Origin: Eubacterium sulci ATCC 35585 | Lineage (GTDB): Bacteria > Bacillota > Clostridia > Peptostreptococcales > Anaerovoracaceae | Direction of reading: 5' to 3' | DNA length: 64,000 nt | NCBI GenBank assembly: GCA_001189495.1 | Contig: CP012068.1 | Location: forward strand, 1,550,001-1,614,000 | Shown here: positions 16,071 through 28,940 of the stretch, piece by piece | How the letters are laid out: every line of letters begins with the position of its first letter | Numbering within the stretch: the stretch's first letter is position 1 | Translations under genes and position numbers: made by a program | The notes under the pieces: model-generated | What the model was told of the DNA's origin: nothing | Databases searched by the model: none | The model's input: only the letters and a program-made list of their open reading frames with translations

Positions 16071-18050
16071 TTATTTCCCCTTATACGCCGAATACTTACC
16101 CTCGGGACGCTCTTTAATCTCACCTGTTTTGTATGCCTCAACAAGACGCTTTACCGCCTCTGCCTGTCTTAGAAGTTCGGCTCCCTCATCAGTATCGATA
16201 ACTAGCATTCTCGTCTTGAGAGTATCCACAGTCTTCATGCTAGGGCTAAAGAATTTCTGAGTGCCATCCTCTTTCAAAGGCTCATAAGGCTTGTGTTCAG
16301 CCAGAGCCATAAATCTCGAGTTAAAGATAAATGTATATCCTGCTATCCCTGTCTGCTTTTGATATGCCTTTGATATACCGCCATCTATTACGTAGAGGAG
16401 GCCGCCTCCTTTGATTGGGCTTTCTCCATTTTTGATTTTTACTGGAACGTGTCCGTTCAAAATCTTGGAGTGACTTGGGTCAAGTCCAAACTCACGTAAA
16501 ATCTTTTCGCATGGCTCCTTGCTGTTTATTAGCTTGTAGTAAGGTCTTACAGGTTCCTTGTGGCTAGCTTTGTCGTCGATGAACAATCTCTCAAAAGTCG
16601 TCATCTTCTCTTTGCCAAACAGAGGAGAATCCTTAGCAAGCCATAGGTACCACATTAGGTCTCCAGGCTTTCCGTACTTCTTAATTTTCTCAGGCGAGAA
16701 ATACGAGGCTCTAATCTGTTTATCGAGATGATCCATCAAAGCTCTACCTGCACACTTTGCTCCGTAGATATCCACAGGAAGGAAGTCACCGTTCTCATCC
16801 ATAGGAATGCATCCGTGGAAGAGCAAATTGCCGTTTATACGCTTGTAAAGTGCTCCATGGCTAAACATGTACCTTATATGAGTTTGCAGCCTCTCAGAGT
16901 TAATTATCGACGCTGAGAGCGAATTCATAACTGCACGCTCATCCTCGGTAAGCTCGTATGGATTGTTTGGATCAATAGTTGGGAAGAAAGTATCGTTTAG
17001 CGGATAAACTGTGCCTTCGACATTGACCGTACCATTCTCAAAATCAATCTTGTCTAGCAAAAGTCTCTTGTCTAGATCAAATTCAGGATGCTCTTTGATA
17101 AGCTGTCCTTCTAGCTTAAACTGCATTATTGCAATCGCCTTGTGCATGCGTGCAGCAAGCTGGTCGTCTACAGGATCAAATTTGTTCTTGTCCAAAACAT
17201 GTGGCCAGAACTTCTTGCATTCGTCGTTTCCATATGTATCAGCAGCAAATGTTGTAAGTCTTCTAAGGTTAATTCCGTATCCAACCTCAAGCATATCAAA
17301 GTTATTATAGCTGATGTTCATTCTAATGATGTTAGCTATGCAGGCAAGGTTTCCTGCCGCAGCACCCATCCAGACGATATCGTGGTTACCCCACTGGAAA
17401 TCAACATCGTGGTAGTCCATCAAATAGTCCATAATTGTATCAGGATGCGCACCTCTGTCATATATATCACCTATGATGTGAAGCTTGTCAACTGCAAGTC
17501 TGCTTATGGCATCAGCCATCTCTGTAATAAAGATTTCACCAAAACCAAAGTTTACAACCGTATTAATAATCTCGCTGTAGTAGTGAACACGGTTTTCCTC
17601 ATCGTCAGCGTGAAGAAGCTCATCCATAGCATAATCGAGATACTTAGGAAGTCTATTTCTAACCCTTGATCTAGTGTACTTTGTTGAAACCGACTTACAG
17701 ATTGTAACCAGTCTATAGATAACAGTCACGCACCACTGCGAAAAATCAATCTCCGTCTTCTTACGTCTTTCTATCTCAGCCTGAGGATTATATATCAAAG
17801 CCGCTAGGTCCTCCCTATCGTCCTCGCTCAAAATCCCCGCATAATGCTCGTCAATCTTTGTCTTTATCGTACCTGAAGCACTTCTTAGCATGTGAATGAA
17901 AGCCTCATGCTCTCCGTGAAGATCGCTCAAAAAGTATTCAGTTCCCTTAGGTAAAGCAAGTATTGCCTTAAGGTTTATATACTCGGCAGTAGCCGCTCTT
18001 ATATTAGGGTATCTGTCTGCAAGAAGCTCTAGATAATTTGAATCTGACAT
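16071..18050 (-). CDS. fbp: Fructose-1,6-bisphosphatase, class III (Firmicutes type)
   Basis: 659 residues, the usual length for the large Firmicutes FBPase. It dephosphorylates fructose 1,6-bisphosphate in gluconeogenesis. The metallophosphatase core is visible: YFLSDLHGEHEAF near residue 42, IIGDIYDRGAHPD in the middle, QWGNHDIVWMGAA, and a late HGxxP-type segment NGHVPVKIKNGESP. AAAGGAG precedes the ATG. The gene follows murA after about 118 bases, in which a GGCTCA/TGAGCC hairpin lies across the murA stop. Together with pckA it gives a gluconeogenic route in this window. Confidence 0.95.
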   Translation of the reverse strand: MSDSNYLELLADRYPNIRAATAEYINLKAILALPKGTEYFLSDLHGEHEAFIHMLRSASGTIKTKIDEHYAGILSEDDREDLAALIYNPQAEIERRKKTEIDFSQWCVTVIYRLVTICKSVSTKYTRSRVRNRLPKYLDYAMDELLHADDEENRVHYYSEIINTVVNFGFGEIFITEMADAISRLAVDKLHIIGDIYDRGAHPDTIMDYLMDYHDVDFQWGNHDIVWMGAAAGNLACIANIIRMNISYNNFDMLEVGYGINLRRLTTFAADTYGNDECKKFWPHVLDKNKFDPVDDQLAARMHKAIAIMQFKLEGQLIKEHPEFDLDKRLLLDKIDFENGTVNVEGTVYPLNDTFFPTIDPNNPYELTEDERAVMNSLSASIINSERLQTHIRYMFSHGALYKRINGNLLFHGCIPMDENGDFLPVDIYGAKCAGRALMDHLDKQIRASYFSPEKIKKYGKPGDLMWYLWLAKDSPLFGKEKMTTFERLFIDDKASHKEPVRPYYKLINSKEPCEKILREFGLDPSHSKILNGHVPVKIKNGESPIKGGGLLYVIDGGISKAYQKQTGIAGYTFIFNSRFMALAEHKPYEPLKEDGTQKFFSPSMKTVDTLKTRMLVIDTDEGAELLRQAEAVKRLVEAYKTGEIKERPEGKYSAYKGK

Positions 18051-18168
18051 ATTTTACTCCTTTAAAACTCGATTGCATCTCTTTCCAAGACATCATCAAA
18101 GCACTATATTATCTACTTTGTATTTATCCTATATGCTGACAACGGCTCAACCTTGTCAGTATGAGCCG

Positions 18169-19434
18169 TCAGTCTTCTATTCTCAATATATTTGCGCCGA
18201 GCGCACGAAATTTCTCTACGAACTTCTCGTATCCACGCTCAACATGGTAAATCTGTGAAACTTCAGTAGTTCCAGACGCAACAAGACCTGCGAGTACCAT
18301 TGCAGCACCTGCACGAAGATCGGTTGCAATTACGCTTGAACCCTCAAGCTTCTTTCCACCCTGAACAATTGCGCGATTACCTTCGGTTTTAATATTTGCA
18401 CCCATTCTGTTAAGCTCAGCAACATGCATGAATCTGTTCTCAAAAACAGTCTCAATAACAGTGCTTGAACCCTCAACAGTCGTCAAAAATGACATGAAAG
18501 GTGACTGTATATCAGTTGGGAACCCTGGATATGGAAGAGTCTTAAGATCAGTTGCTATAAGTTTCTTGTCCGCTGCATTTACATAAAGACCTTCTTCCGT
18601 TATCTCAACTGTAACTCCGCACTCTCTAAGCTTTGCAGTTATAGGCTTAACGTGATCTGGAACCACATTCTTTATCATAACCTCACCACGAGTAATCGCA
18701 GCTGCAAGCATAAAAGTAGCAGTCTCTATTCTATCAGGAATTACATTGTGAGCGGCCCCGTGAAGTGACTTAACACCTTCAATTTTAATAGTATCAGTAC
18801 CTGCACCTTTGATCTTTGCTCCCATTTTGTTCATGAAGTTAGCAAGATCTACAATCTCAGGCTCCTGAGCCGCGTTCTCAATATATGTTGTTCCATTTGC
18901 CAAAACAGCAGCCATCATGATGTTCTCAGTCGCTCCTACACTTGGGAAGTCAAGATAGATAGCTGCACCCTTGAGACCGTTCTCTGGCGCTGTTGCTTCG
19001 ATATAGTTTTCCTTTGCTATAATCTCAGCACCAAGAGCCTCAAATCCCTTAAGATGAAGCCCTATAGGTCTCTCACCTATGGTACATCCACCAGGCATAT
19101 ACACCTTAGCGTACCCAGCTCTAGCTAGAAGAGGTCCCATCAGCAAAAATGATGCACGCATCTTGCTCGTATGTTCGTAGCTCGCCTCACGCTTTGTTAG
19201 CTCTTCCATATTTATCTCTAGCACGTTTTCCTCTATCTGATTGATGCTTCCACCAAGAGATACCAAAATCTCCTTCATGACCTTAACATCTATCAAATTA
19301 GGCACGTCGCTTATCTTACATTTTTCTTTTGTTAGGATAGCAGATGCCATCTCTGGTAACACCGCGTTCTTGGCTCCGCTTATCTGAACCACTCCATAAA
19401 GTGGCGCTCCGTTTTGTACTAAAAATTTTGCCAC
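18169..19434 (-). CDS. murA: UDP-N-acetylglucosamine 1-carboxyvinyltransferase
   Basis: 421 residues from the GTG at 19434, chosen because GGAGGA lies just upstream; a TTG further out would remove that site from the leader. It transfers enolpyruvate from PEP to UDP-GlcNAc, the first committed step of peptidoglycan synthesis. The N-terminus ISGAKNAVLPEMASAIL contains the conserved KN pair. The loop with the fosfomycin-reactive cysteine is present as PGGCTIGERPIGLH, so the enzyme should be fosfomycin-sensitive at this residue. The arginine of TDLRAGAAMVLAGL is also present. It sits between abrB and fbp in a minus-strand operon. Confidence 0.95.
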   Translation of the reverse strand: MAKFLVQNGAPLYGVVQISGAKNAVLPEMASAILTKEKCKISDVPNLIDVKVMKEILVSLGGSINQIEENVLEINMEELTKREASYEHTSKMRASFLLMGPLLARAGYAKVYMPGGCTIGERPIGLHLKGFEALGAEIIAKENYIEATAPENGLKGAAIYLDFPSVGATENIMMAAVLANGTTYIENAAQEPEIVDLANFMNKMGAKIKGAGTDTIKIEGVKSLHGAAHNVIPDRIETATFMLAAAITRGEVMIKNVVPDHVKPITAKLRECGVTVEITEEGLYVNAADKKLIATDLKTLPYPGFPTDIQSPFMSFLTTVEGSSTVIETVFENRFMHVAELNRMGANIKTEGNRAIVQGGKKLEGSSVIATDLRAGAAMVLAGLVASGTTEVSQIYHVERGYEKFVEKFRALGANILRIED

Positions 19435-19471
19435 GACTTCCTCCGAATTCAGCAATCTTCTATGACGATTT

Positions 19472-19714
19472 CTATAGCTTCTTTAGCTCTTTGATGCATG
19501 CTCCACACACGTTCTTGCCGTGCACTTCCTGTACATCCTCATCGCTTCCACAAAACACACATCGCGCTTCGAACTTCTTTAGCATTATGTAGTCATCCTG
19601 AACAAAGACCTCAAGGCTGTCATCTGTATTTATGTCTAGGCTTCGTCTTAGCTCAATAGGAATTACAATTCTCCCTAGCGCGTCAACCGGCCTTACTATT
19701 CCCGTCGATTTCAT
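19472..19714 (-). CDS. abrB: AbrB-family transition regulator with a C-terminal zinc ribbon
   Basis: 80 residues with a strong GGAGGGAG ribosome site. Residues 1-45 form the swapped-hairpin DNA-binding domain (STGIVRPVDALGRIVIPIELRRSL). The C-terminal part has two CxxC pairs, CVFC and CGAC, a small zinc-ribbon instead of the usual AbrB tetramerisation domain. AbrB proteins control transition-state and stationary-phase genes. Position next to trmN6 and ricT resembles the Bacillus abrB locus, which supports orthology. Confidence 0.88.
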   Translation of the reverse strand: MKSTGIVRPVDALGRIVIPIELRRSLDINTDDSLEVFVQDDYIMLKKFEARCVFCGSDEDVQEVHGKNVCGACIKELKKL

Positions 19715-19731
19715 TTATCTTCTCCCTCCAA

Positions 19732-20055
19732 CTAGTTCTTTCCGTTTTTGATAAGCGAAATCAAAGAGCTTATTGATTTTGCTATGCTCGAAAGCGAAGC
19801 GACCCTTGATTCATTCCCAGCAGCAGCGCTTGCAAAGCTTGCAATGGTCTTTGATAGATCATCTACAACTGGCTTTGTCTCAATCGCCTTTTCGCTAACG
19901 ATTCCGCTAACAACAGAAACATCCTCCAAAATACCGTTCACTCTCTTAAGCGTCTGTATAAGACGTGCAACTGCTACAATCAAAAATATGAGCAATATTA
20001 TCGCTACTGCAATCAAAATAATATATAACATGTTGTTCAAATCAATAGTAACCAT
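19732..20055 (-). CDS. Small membrane protein, DUF948-like
   Basis: 107 residues. One strongly hydrophobic helix (about 9-31, LYIILIAVAIILLIFLIVAVARL) is followed by a helical, serine- and valine-rich region of the kind seen in DUF948 proteins. Function is unknown. GGGAGG precedes the ATG. It lies 17 bases upstream of abrB and 80 bases after trmN6. Confidence 0.7.
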   Translation of the reverse strand: MVTIDLNNMLYIILIAVAIILLIFLIVAVARLIQTLKRVNGILEDVSVVSGIVSEKAIETKPVVDDLSKTIASFASAAAGNESRVASLSSIAKSISSLISLIKNGKN

Positions 20056-20135
20056 ATAAGCCTCCCGGTATCTCCTTTGATCTCCAATTAATTTATCTTA
20101 ATAATTACTGACTAACTTAGCCTCCAGCCTCAAAG

Positions 20136-20879
20136 CTAGACCTCATAGGCCTCCAAAACTTCTTTCGTAAAGCTGCCATCTTCATTTCTTACGCTGATGT
20201 TCTCAAGCCAGTTGAGCTGCCTCCTGCCTCCCTTAACAAAGTGCATAAGCAGTATATTGGGCACGCCGCCAGGCTTACCGCTAACAAGCTGAATAGTCTT
20301 AGGCTCAAGCGCAAATCTCCTGCTCGCCTCACATATATCTATCAGCCTTCCTGGTCTATGAACCATGAATAAGCTTCCGCCATCCTTGAGCAAAAAAGCC
20401 GCCGCCTCTAGGAATTCCTCAAGCCCCGCAAGAAGCTCATGCCTTGCAATAGCCTTTGCCGTATTACCGCTCACAAGGCCCCTACCTGACTCCATATACG
20501 GTGGATTGGTCGTCACTACATCAAAGCCCTCCGCCCCAAGTAGCTGACTCTCCATGCCCTTAATATCTTTAACATTGGCAAGTACAAGCTTAAGTCTATC
20601 CATCAAAGAGTTAAGCTTAAGGTTCTCCTGCGCAAGCTCAAAGGCCTGCTCCTGAACCTCAACTCCAACAATTTCCTTAGCCCTGCATCTAGCTGACATA
20701 ATCAGTGGAATTACCGCTGTATTTGTACCAAGATCACAGACCCTCATATCTTCAGTAATCTGCAATTTCCTGCAAGCCATATTAGCTAAAAGAACTGCAT
20801 CCGTTCCGTAGCAGAAGGCATCCTCATCCTGAGCTAGCTTAAGTCCACCGAAACCTATATCATCTACTCGTCTCTTCAT
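20136..20879 (-). CDS. trmN6: tRNA1(Val) adenine-37-N6 methyltransferase-like protein (YabB type)
   Basis: 247 residues. A class I SAM-dependent methyltransferase: the SAM site is VCDLGTNTAVIPLIMSARC and the N6-adenine catalytic motif is TTNPPYMESG. Family members methylate A37 of tRNA-Val or similar targets. The first codon lies one base after the ricT stop, indicating co-transcription. The position after ricT matches yabB in Bacillus, although yabA, normally between them, is absent. Confidence 0.88.
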   Translation of the reverse strand: MKRRVDDIGFGGLKLAQDEDAFCYGTDAVLLANMACRKLQITEDMRVCDLGTNTAVIPLIMSARCRAKEIVGVEVQEQAFELAQENLKLNSLMDRLKLVLANVKDIKGMESQLLGAEGFDVVTTNPPYMESGRGLVSGNTAKAIARHELLAGLEEFLEAAAFLLKDGGSLFMVHRPGRLIDICEASRRFALEPKTIQLVSGKPGGVPNILLMHFVKGGRRQLNWLENISVRNEDGSFTKEVLEAYEV

Positions 20880-20880
20880 G

Positions 20881-21840
20881 CTAGTTATTCTTCATAAGCT
20901 CCTCGAGCTCTGCCTTGTATTCTTCATCGACCTCGTTTAGAATTTCTCGGTCATTGTTATGTCCGCCCTTTGACCTCTTATCCTTACCGGATTTGTTCTT
21001 GTCAAACTGCCTCTTTATCTCTTCCTTGCGATATGTGTAGATATCCTCTGAAAGCTTGTCGCTTCCGTCCTCTTCCTTCTCGCCAGTAAAAAGCCTTACT
21101 CTCACGGTCTCTCTAAATATATTAGAATCTACAACCTTTGCTCTTCCGTCACTTGTCTTAACTATCTCACCGCTCTCAGGCATACCCTTACGAAGCTCGA
21201 TATACACATCGTTCTCATACTTTAGGCAACACATTAGCCTTCCACATATACCCGAAATCTTTCCAGGATTTAGGGAGAGATTCTGAGTCTTTGCCATCTT
21301 GATAGATACAGGCTGAAAATCTGTTAGCCAAGAAGCACAGCAGAGTCCTTTACCACAAGGTCCGCATCCGCCAATAATCTTGGCTTCATCTCTAACTCCC
21401 ACCTGCCTGAGCTCTATTCTCATCCTGAAAACACTAGCTAGGTCCTTGACAAGCTCTCTAAAATCTATTCTGCCATCCGCAGTGAAGTAAAACACAATCT
21501 TGTTATTATCAAAAGTATATTCCACATCTATGAGCTTCATCTCAAGTCCGCGCTTGTCAATCTTCTCTTGACAAATACGCATCGCTTCAGACTTCTTGCT
21601 CTCGTTCTCATCCCTACGCTTGATATCTTCTTCCGTAGCTATCCTGATAATAGGCTTGAGCGGCTTAACCAAGCTCGAATCCTTGATAGCATTAGGCTGC
21701 ATTGCAATATATCCAAATTCGAGTCCTCTAGCAGTCTCTACGATTACACCGCATCCGACCTCGAGTCCTTCTAAATCTAGCGGATCAAAATAGTATACCT
21801 TACCATTGTTGCGAAATTTAACGCCGGCTACATTTATCAT
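20881..21840 (-). CDS. ricT: PSP1-domain protein RicT (YaaT)
   Basis: 319 residues. The PSP1 domain occupies most of the first 220 residues. The conserved cysteine segment IIGGCGPCGKGLCCASWLTDF and the later CGRLMCCLKYE are typical. RicT works with RicA and RicF in Bacillus to stimulate RNase Y-dependent mRNA maturation, through iron-sulfur clusters. The lysine- and glutamate-rich C-terminal tail is low complexity. It is tightly packed between holB and trmN6. Confidence 0.92.
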   Translation of the reverse strand: MINVAGVKFRNNGKVYYFDPLDLEGLEVGCGVIVETARGLEFGYIAMQPNAIKDSSLVKPLKPIIRIATEEDIKRRDENESKKSEAMRICQEKIDKRGLEMKLIDVEYTFDNNKIVFYFTADGRIDFRELVKDLASVFRMRIELRQVGVRDEAKIIGGCGPCGKGLCCASWLTDFQPVSIKMAKTQNLSLNPGKISGICGRLMCCLKYENDVYIELRKGMPESGEIVKTSDGRAKVVDSNIFRETVRVRLFTGEKEEDGSDKLSEDIYTYRKEEIKRQFDKNKSGKDKRSKGGHNNDREILNEVDEEYKAELEELMKNN

Positions 21841-21843
21841 CGC

Positions 21844-22659
21844 TTACCTTCCCATCTTTAAAATTAAATTCTTCATAGCATATCTAAAATTAGAATTGCC
21901 ATTAATGCTGCGTCTAGCCTCCTCAACATAGGAAATGTACTTCGCAGCTTTATTTCTATTCATTACCGCAGAGCCACTGTTTATCAGATGCTCTCTCAAA
22001 ACTCTTTCTATCGCATCAAGAAAGCTCAAAGCCCCGCGTCTATCCTTCACACATTTATCCAGTAAATTCTTCTGCTCATAAAACAAATTGCGATCCACGA
22101 CCATCTTTATCAAAGCCTCAGCGTTGGCGAGTAACTTTGCATCATCTGCCAAACACAAATCTGCATCATTAATTCTGATGCTAGCACATCTTGATCTAAC
22201 GGTCGGAAGTAAATTTACGCTGTTCTCAGACAAAAGCATTATCAAAGAGCTCGCCTTCGGCTCCTCAAGTGTCTTAAGAAGTCTGTTCTGCGCCCTATCC
22301 GTCATTGTATCCGCAGATTCGATGATTGCAATGTGCATCTTTCCCTCTGCTGAAGGAAGCATCGCAAGCTCCCCCTGCAAATGTTCTATTGCCTCGTTCT
22401 TGATTGACTTCTCATCCTGAAGGTAGTGAAGATCCTCGTAAGAATCCTTATCTATGCGCTTACAAATGCTACACTGATCACACCCCTCACCAGGTTTTTC
22501 CTTGCATAAAGTAGCCTTTGCAAAAGCCTTTGCAATCCCTGGCTTATCAATTAGGCTATCGCCCTCGATAATATATGCATGTGTAATATTACCTTTTATA
22601 ATCGCATCGCTGAGAGACTCTAGCGATTTACCATATTTAAAATACTTACTAAGTCCCAC
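21844..22659 (-). CDS. holB: DNA polymerase III subunit delta prime
   Basis: 271 residues starting with GTG preceded by GAGGT. It belongs to the clamp-loader AAA+ family: the zinc-binding cysteines are in CKEKPGEGCDQCSICKRI. The segment RAQNRLLKTLEEPKASSLIMLLSE and the arginine motif LLPTVRSRC follow. The P-loop is degenerate (IEGDSLIDKPGIAKAFAK, no GxxGxGK), which is normal for delta prime. It lies between tmk and ricT, as in Bacillus. Confidence 0.92.
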   Translation of the reverse strand: MGLSKYFKYGKSLESLSDAIIKGNITHAYIIEGDSLIDKPGIAKAFAKATLCKEKPGEGCDQCSICKRIDKDSYEDLHYLQDEKSIKNEAIEHLQGELAMLPSAEGKMHIAIIESADTMTDRAQNRLLKTLEEPKASSLIMLLSENSVNLLPTVRSRCASIRINDADLCLADDAKLLANAEALIKMVVDRNLFYEQKNLLDKCVKDRRGALSFLDAIERVLREHLINSGSAVMNRNKAAKYISYVEEARRSINGNSNFRYAMKNLILKMGR

Positions 22660-22673
22660 AACAACCTCTGAAT

Positions 22674-23357
22674 TTACCTTGCAAGAATCACATCGAGCTT
22701 TTCAATAATCTCAGACTTAACTGACTCAATATCTTTGCATGCATCAATCCTTATGATTCTATCTCTATTTGCCTCGTCATCCATAAGTGCAAGATATCCA
22801 TTATACACTCTCATGCGGAAGGAATCCTCCTGAAGTTCCATCCTATCCTTACCTTCCCCCCTGCTATCTATACGGCTAGAAGCAATATGTGGGTTTATAT
22901 CAAGAAAGAATGTATAGTCAGGCATAAATCCATCTACTGCGTATTTGTTAATATCCCAAATTGCATTACCCATCTGCCTACCATAGGCCTGATAAGCAAT
23001 ACTCGAATCTACGAATCTATCGCATACAACAACCTTGCCCTCTGAAAGCGCAGGTTTAATAACTTCACTTACAATCTGTGCACGTGAAGCAGCGTAAAGC
23101 ATTGCTTCAGTCATAGCACACATTTCTGCATTAGCTGGATCCAAAAGAATGTCTCTTATCTTTTCACCTATGCTTGTGCCACCTGGTTCCCTAATAAACA
23201 AAGCATCAACGCCTCTAGCCTCTAAGTAATCCTTAATATTAGCTAGCTGTGTAGACTTTCCGGAACCATCGCCTCCCTCAACGGATATAAATATACCCTT
23301 GTTCAAATCAGGTTCACACTTAGGCACGATTCCTGGCATTCTCTTGTCATTGCACAT
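22674..23357 (-). CDS. tmk: Thymidylate kinase
   Basis: 227 residues. Phosphorylates dTMP to dTDP. The P-loop SVEGGDGSGKST is at about residues 26-37, followed by IREPGGTSIGEKIRDILL with the DR(E)PGG motif, and VVCDRFVDSSIAYQAYGR. An N-terminal extension of about 20 residues precedes the usual start. The ATG at 23357 is kept because AAAAGGA lies 6 bases upstream, inside the preceding small gene. Confidence 0.95.
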   Translation of the reverse strand: MCNDKRMPGIVPKCEPDLNKGIFISVEGGDGSGKSTQLANIKDYLEARGVDALFIREPGGTSIGEKIRDILLDPANAEMCAMTEAMLYAASRAQIVSEVIKPALSEGKVVVCDRFVDSSIAYQAYGRQMGNAIWDINKYAVDGFMPDYTFFLDINPHIASSRIDSRGEGKDRMELQEDSFRMRVYNGYLALMDDEANRDRIIRIDACKDIESVKSEIIEKLDVILAR

Positions 23358-23359
23358 AT

Positions 23360-23467
23360 CTATTTCCTTTTAATGACCATATCTATCATTCTGTTAAAGA
23401 GCAGAAAAGTAATATATGCCATTGGACAAACTAAGAGTATGCAAAATATAATCTTAAAAATAAACAT
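23360..23467 (-). CDS. Small membrane protein, 35 codons, translationally coupled to tmk
   Basis: A short open frame encoding 35 residues, beginning MFIFKIIFCILLVCPMAYIT and ending in a positively charged IDMVIKRK. It is predicted to have one hydrophobic segment of about 20 residues. AAGGAGC lies 6 bases before its ATG, a strong ribosome binding site, and its stop TAG is two bases before the tmk start. The tmk Shine-Dalgarno lies within its last codons, so translation of the two is probably coupled. No known family is recognised. Confidence 0.55.
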   Translation of the reverse strand: MFIFKIIFCILLVCPMAYITFLLFNRMIDMVIKRK

Positions 23468-23556
23468 ATATCTGCTCCTTAAATGTAAATTTACATATAG
23501 GTAAATTATACCATTTGTACCAAATAATTACAATCTAGTAAAAGTATTCTAGACAT

Positions 23557-23583
23557 AAAAAAAGACTGCATAAGCAGTCTTTA
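23557..23583 (-). terminator. Terminator of the rRNA operon
   Basis: AAAGACTGC / GCAGTCTTT hairpin with a TTAT loop, followed by seven T on the minus strand, a few bases after 5S rRNA. Confidence 0.9.
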
Positions 23584-23587
23584 ATGA

Positions 23588-23703
23588 ACCGGCAACGTCC
23601 TATCTTCCCGGGCAGTCGCCCACCAGGTATTGTCGGCGCTGAAGAGCTTAACTACTGTGTTCGAGATGGGAACAGGTGTGACCTCTTCGCTATAATCACC
23701 GGA
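23588..23703 (-). rRNA. rrf: 5S ribosomal RNA
   Basis: Minus-strand sequence has the closing stem CCGG..CCGG. It shows the conserved CGAAGAGGTCACACC, GTTCCCATCTCGAACACAG and GGTGGGCGACTGCC segments. Ends are estimated from the terminal stem. Confidence 0.93.
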
Positions 23704-23758
23704 TTAAACCTTACTAAATAACGCTTCTCACTAGCATTTCTTTTCCTTTGAAACCACT

Positions 23759-26643
<2,885 letters not shown>

Positions 26644-26867
26644 ATCAAGTGTGTAGCTTTTACCATTATTAATTAACTTCAGTAAATTGCTCTTTTCTGG
26701 TTTCTCGGTTGAAATCGTTTACCCTTGCTATTCGTTAGACTCTCTTTCGATTATCTTAGAAACTTACGTTTCTAGCAAAAATTTCTCGATTTCGTTTCGT
26801 TGTGATTTGTTGTTTTACAAATCTTTTCGTTTTTTTGTGATACACGTTATTTAGTTTTCAAGGTTCA

Positions 26868-26943
26868 TGGTGGAGAATAAGGGAATCGAACCCTTGACCC
26901 CCTGCGTGCAAAGCAGGTGCTCTCCCAGCTGAGCTAATTCCCC
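26868..26943 (-). tRNA. tRNA-Ala (anticodon TGC)
   Basis: 76 bases with encoded CCA. Acceptor stem GGGGAAT/ATTCTCC, D arm AGCTCAGCTGGGAGAGC, anticodon loop TTTGCAC and T arm AGGGTTCGATTCCCT. It lies in the 16S-23S spacer, the normal location; the other 224 bases of spacer before 23S hold no gene. Confidence 0.97.
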
Positions 26944-26983
26944 ACGATACCAGAGAAAATTCTCATAGCATGAAATGGTCTAT

Positions 26984-28507
<1,524 letters not shown>

Positions 28508-28752
28508 TTGTATATTAAGCTTTCGCTTGAATATCTATCCTATTTCTCTAAGAACGCTATTGCGTTTGCAATATTCTATTCAGAATCATTGTTTTGTTTG
28601 AGAAATTGTCGTTGTATCTTTCGATACATGCAATCATTTAAGATTGCAGAACCATAATTAGTTCTTACCATGTTACATGGTCAAATTTTATTTGACTATT
28701 TCTATGCTATGAGGTTTTCTAGGTTCTTGCTGTCGCATTTGACAGCTTAATC

Positions 28753-28781
28753 ATATTACCATTTTTACTAGGCTATGTCAA
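28753..28781 (-). promoter_or_regulatory. rRNA operon promoter P2 (proximal)
   Basis: TTGACA at 28776-28781 and TAATAT at 28753-28758, separated by 17 bases. The transcript would begin in a GCTGTC/GACAGC hairpin. Confidence 0.8.
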
Positions 28782-28850
28782 GAAGTTTTTCATTCTTTTT
28801 TTAACTTTTCTAAATGGTTTTTCTCTGCCGCTCTTCGCGACAGCTTGATT

Positions 28851-28880
28851 ATATTACCACAGCTTTAAATACCTTGTCAA
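28851..28880 (-). promoter_or_regulatory. rRNA operon promoter P1 (distal)
   Basis: TTGACA at 28875-28880 and TAATAT at 28851-28856, separated by 18 bases. The downstream region AAGCTGTCGCG resembles that of P2 and also folds as a hairpin. The 28508-28940 stretch holds only the rRNA leader and these promoters. Confidence 0.8.
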
Positions 28881-28940
28881 TCGCTTTTTAAAAATTATTT
28901 TAAATAAATCTAACAGCTATTTTGCCATGCAAATAAGACC

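Noticed and set aside
17142-17669. Plus-strand 175-codon frame opposite fbp
   Set aside because: It is antisense to the conserved catalytic part of fbp and has no ribosome site or family features.
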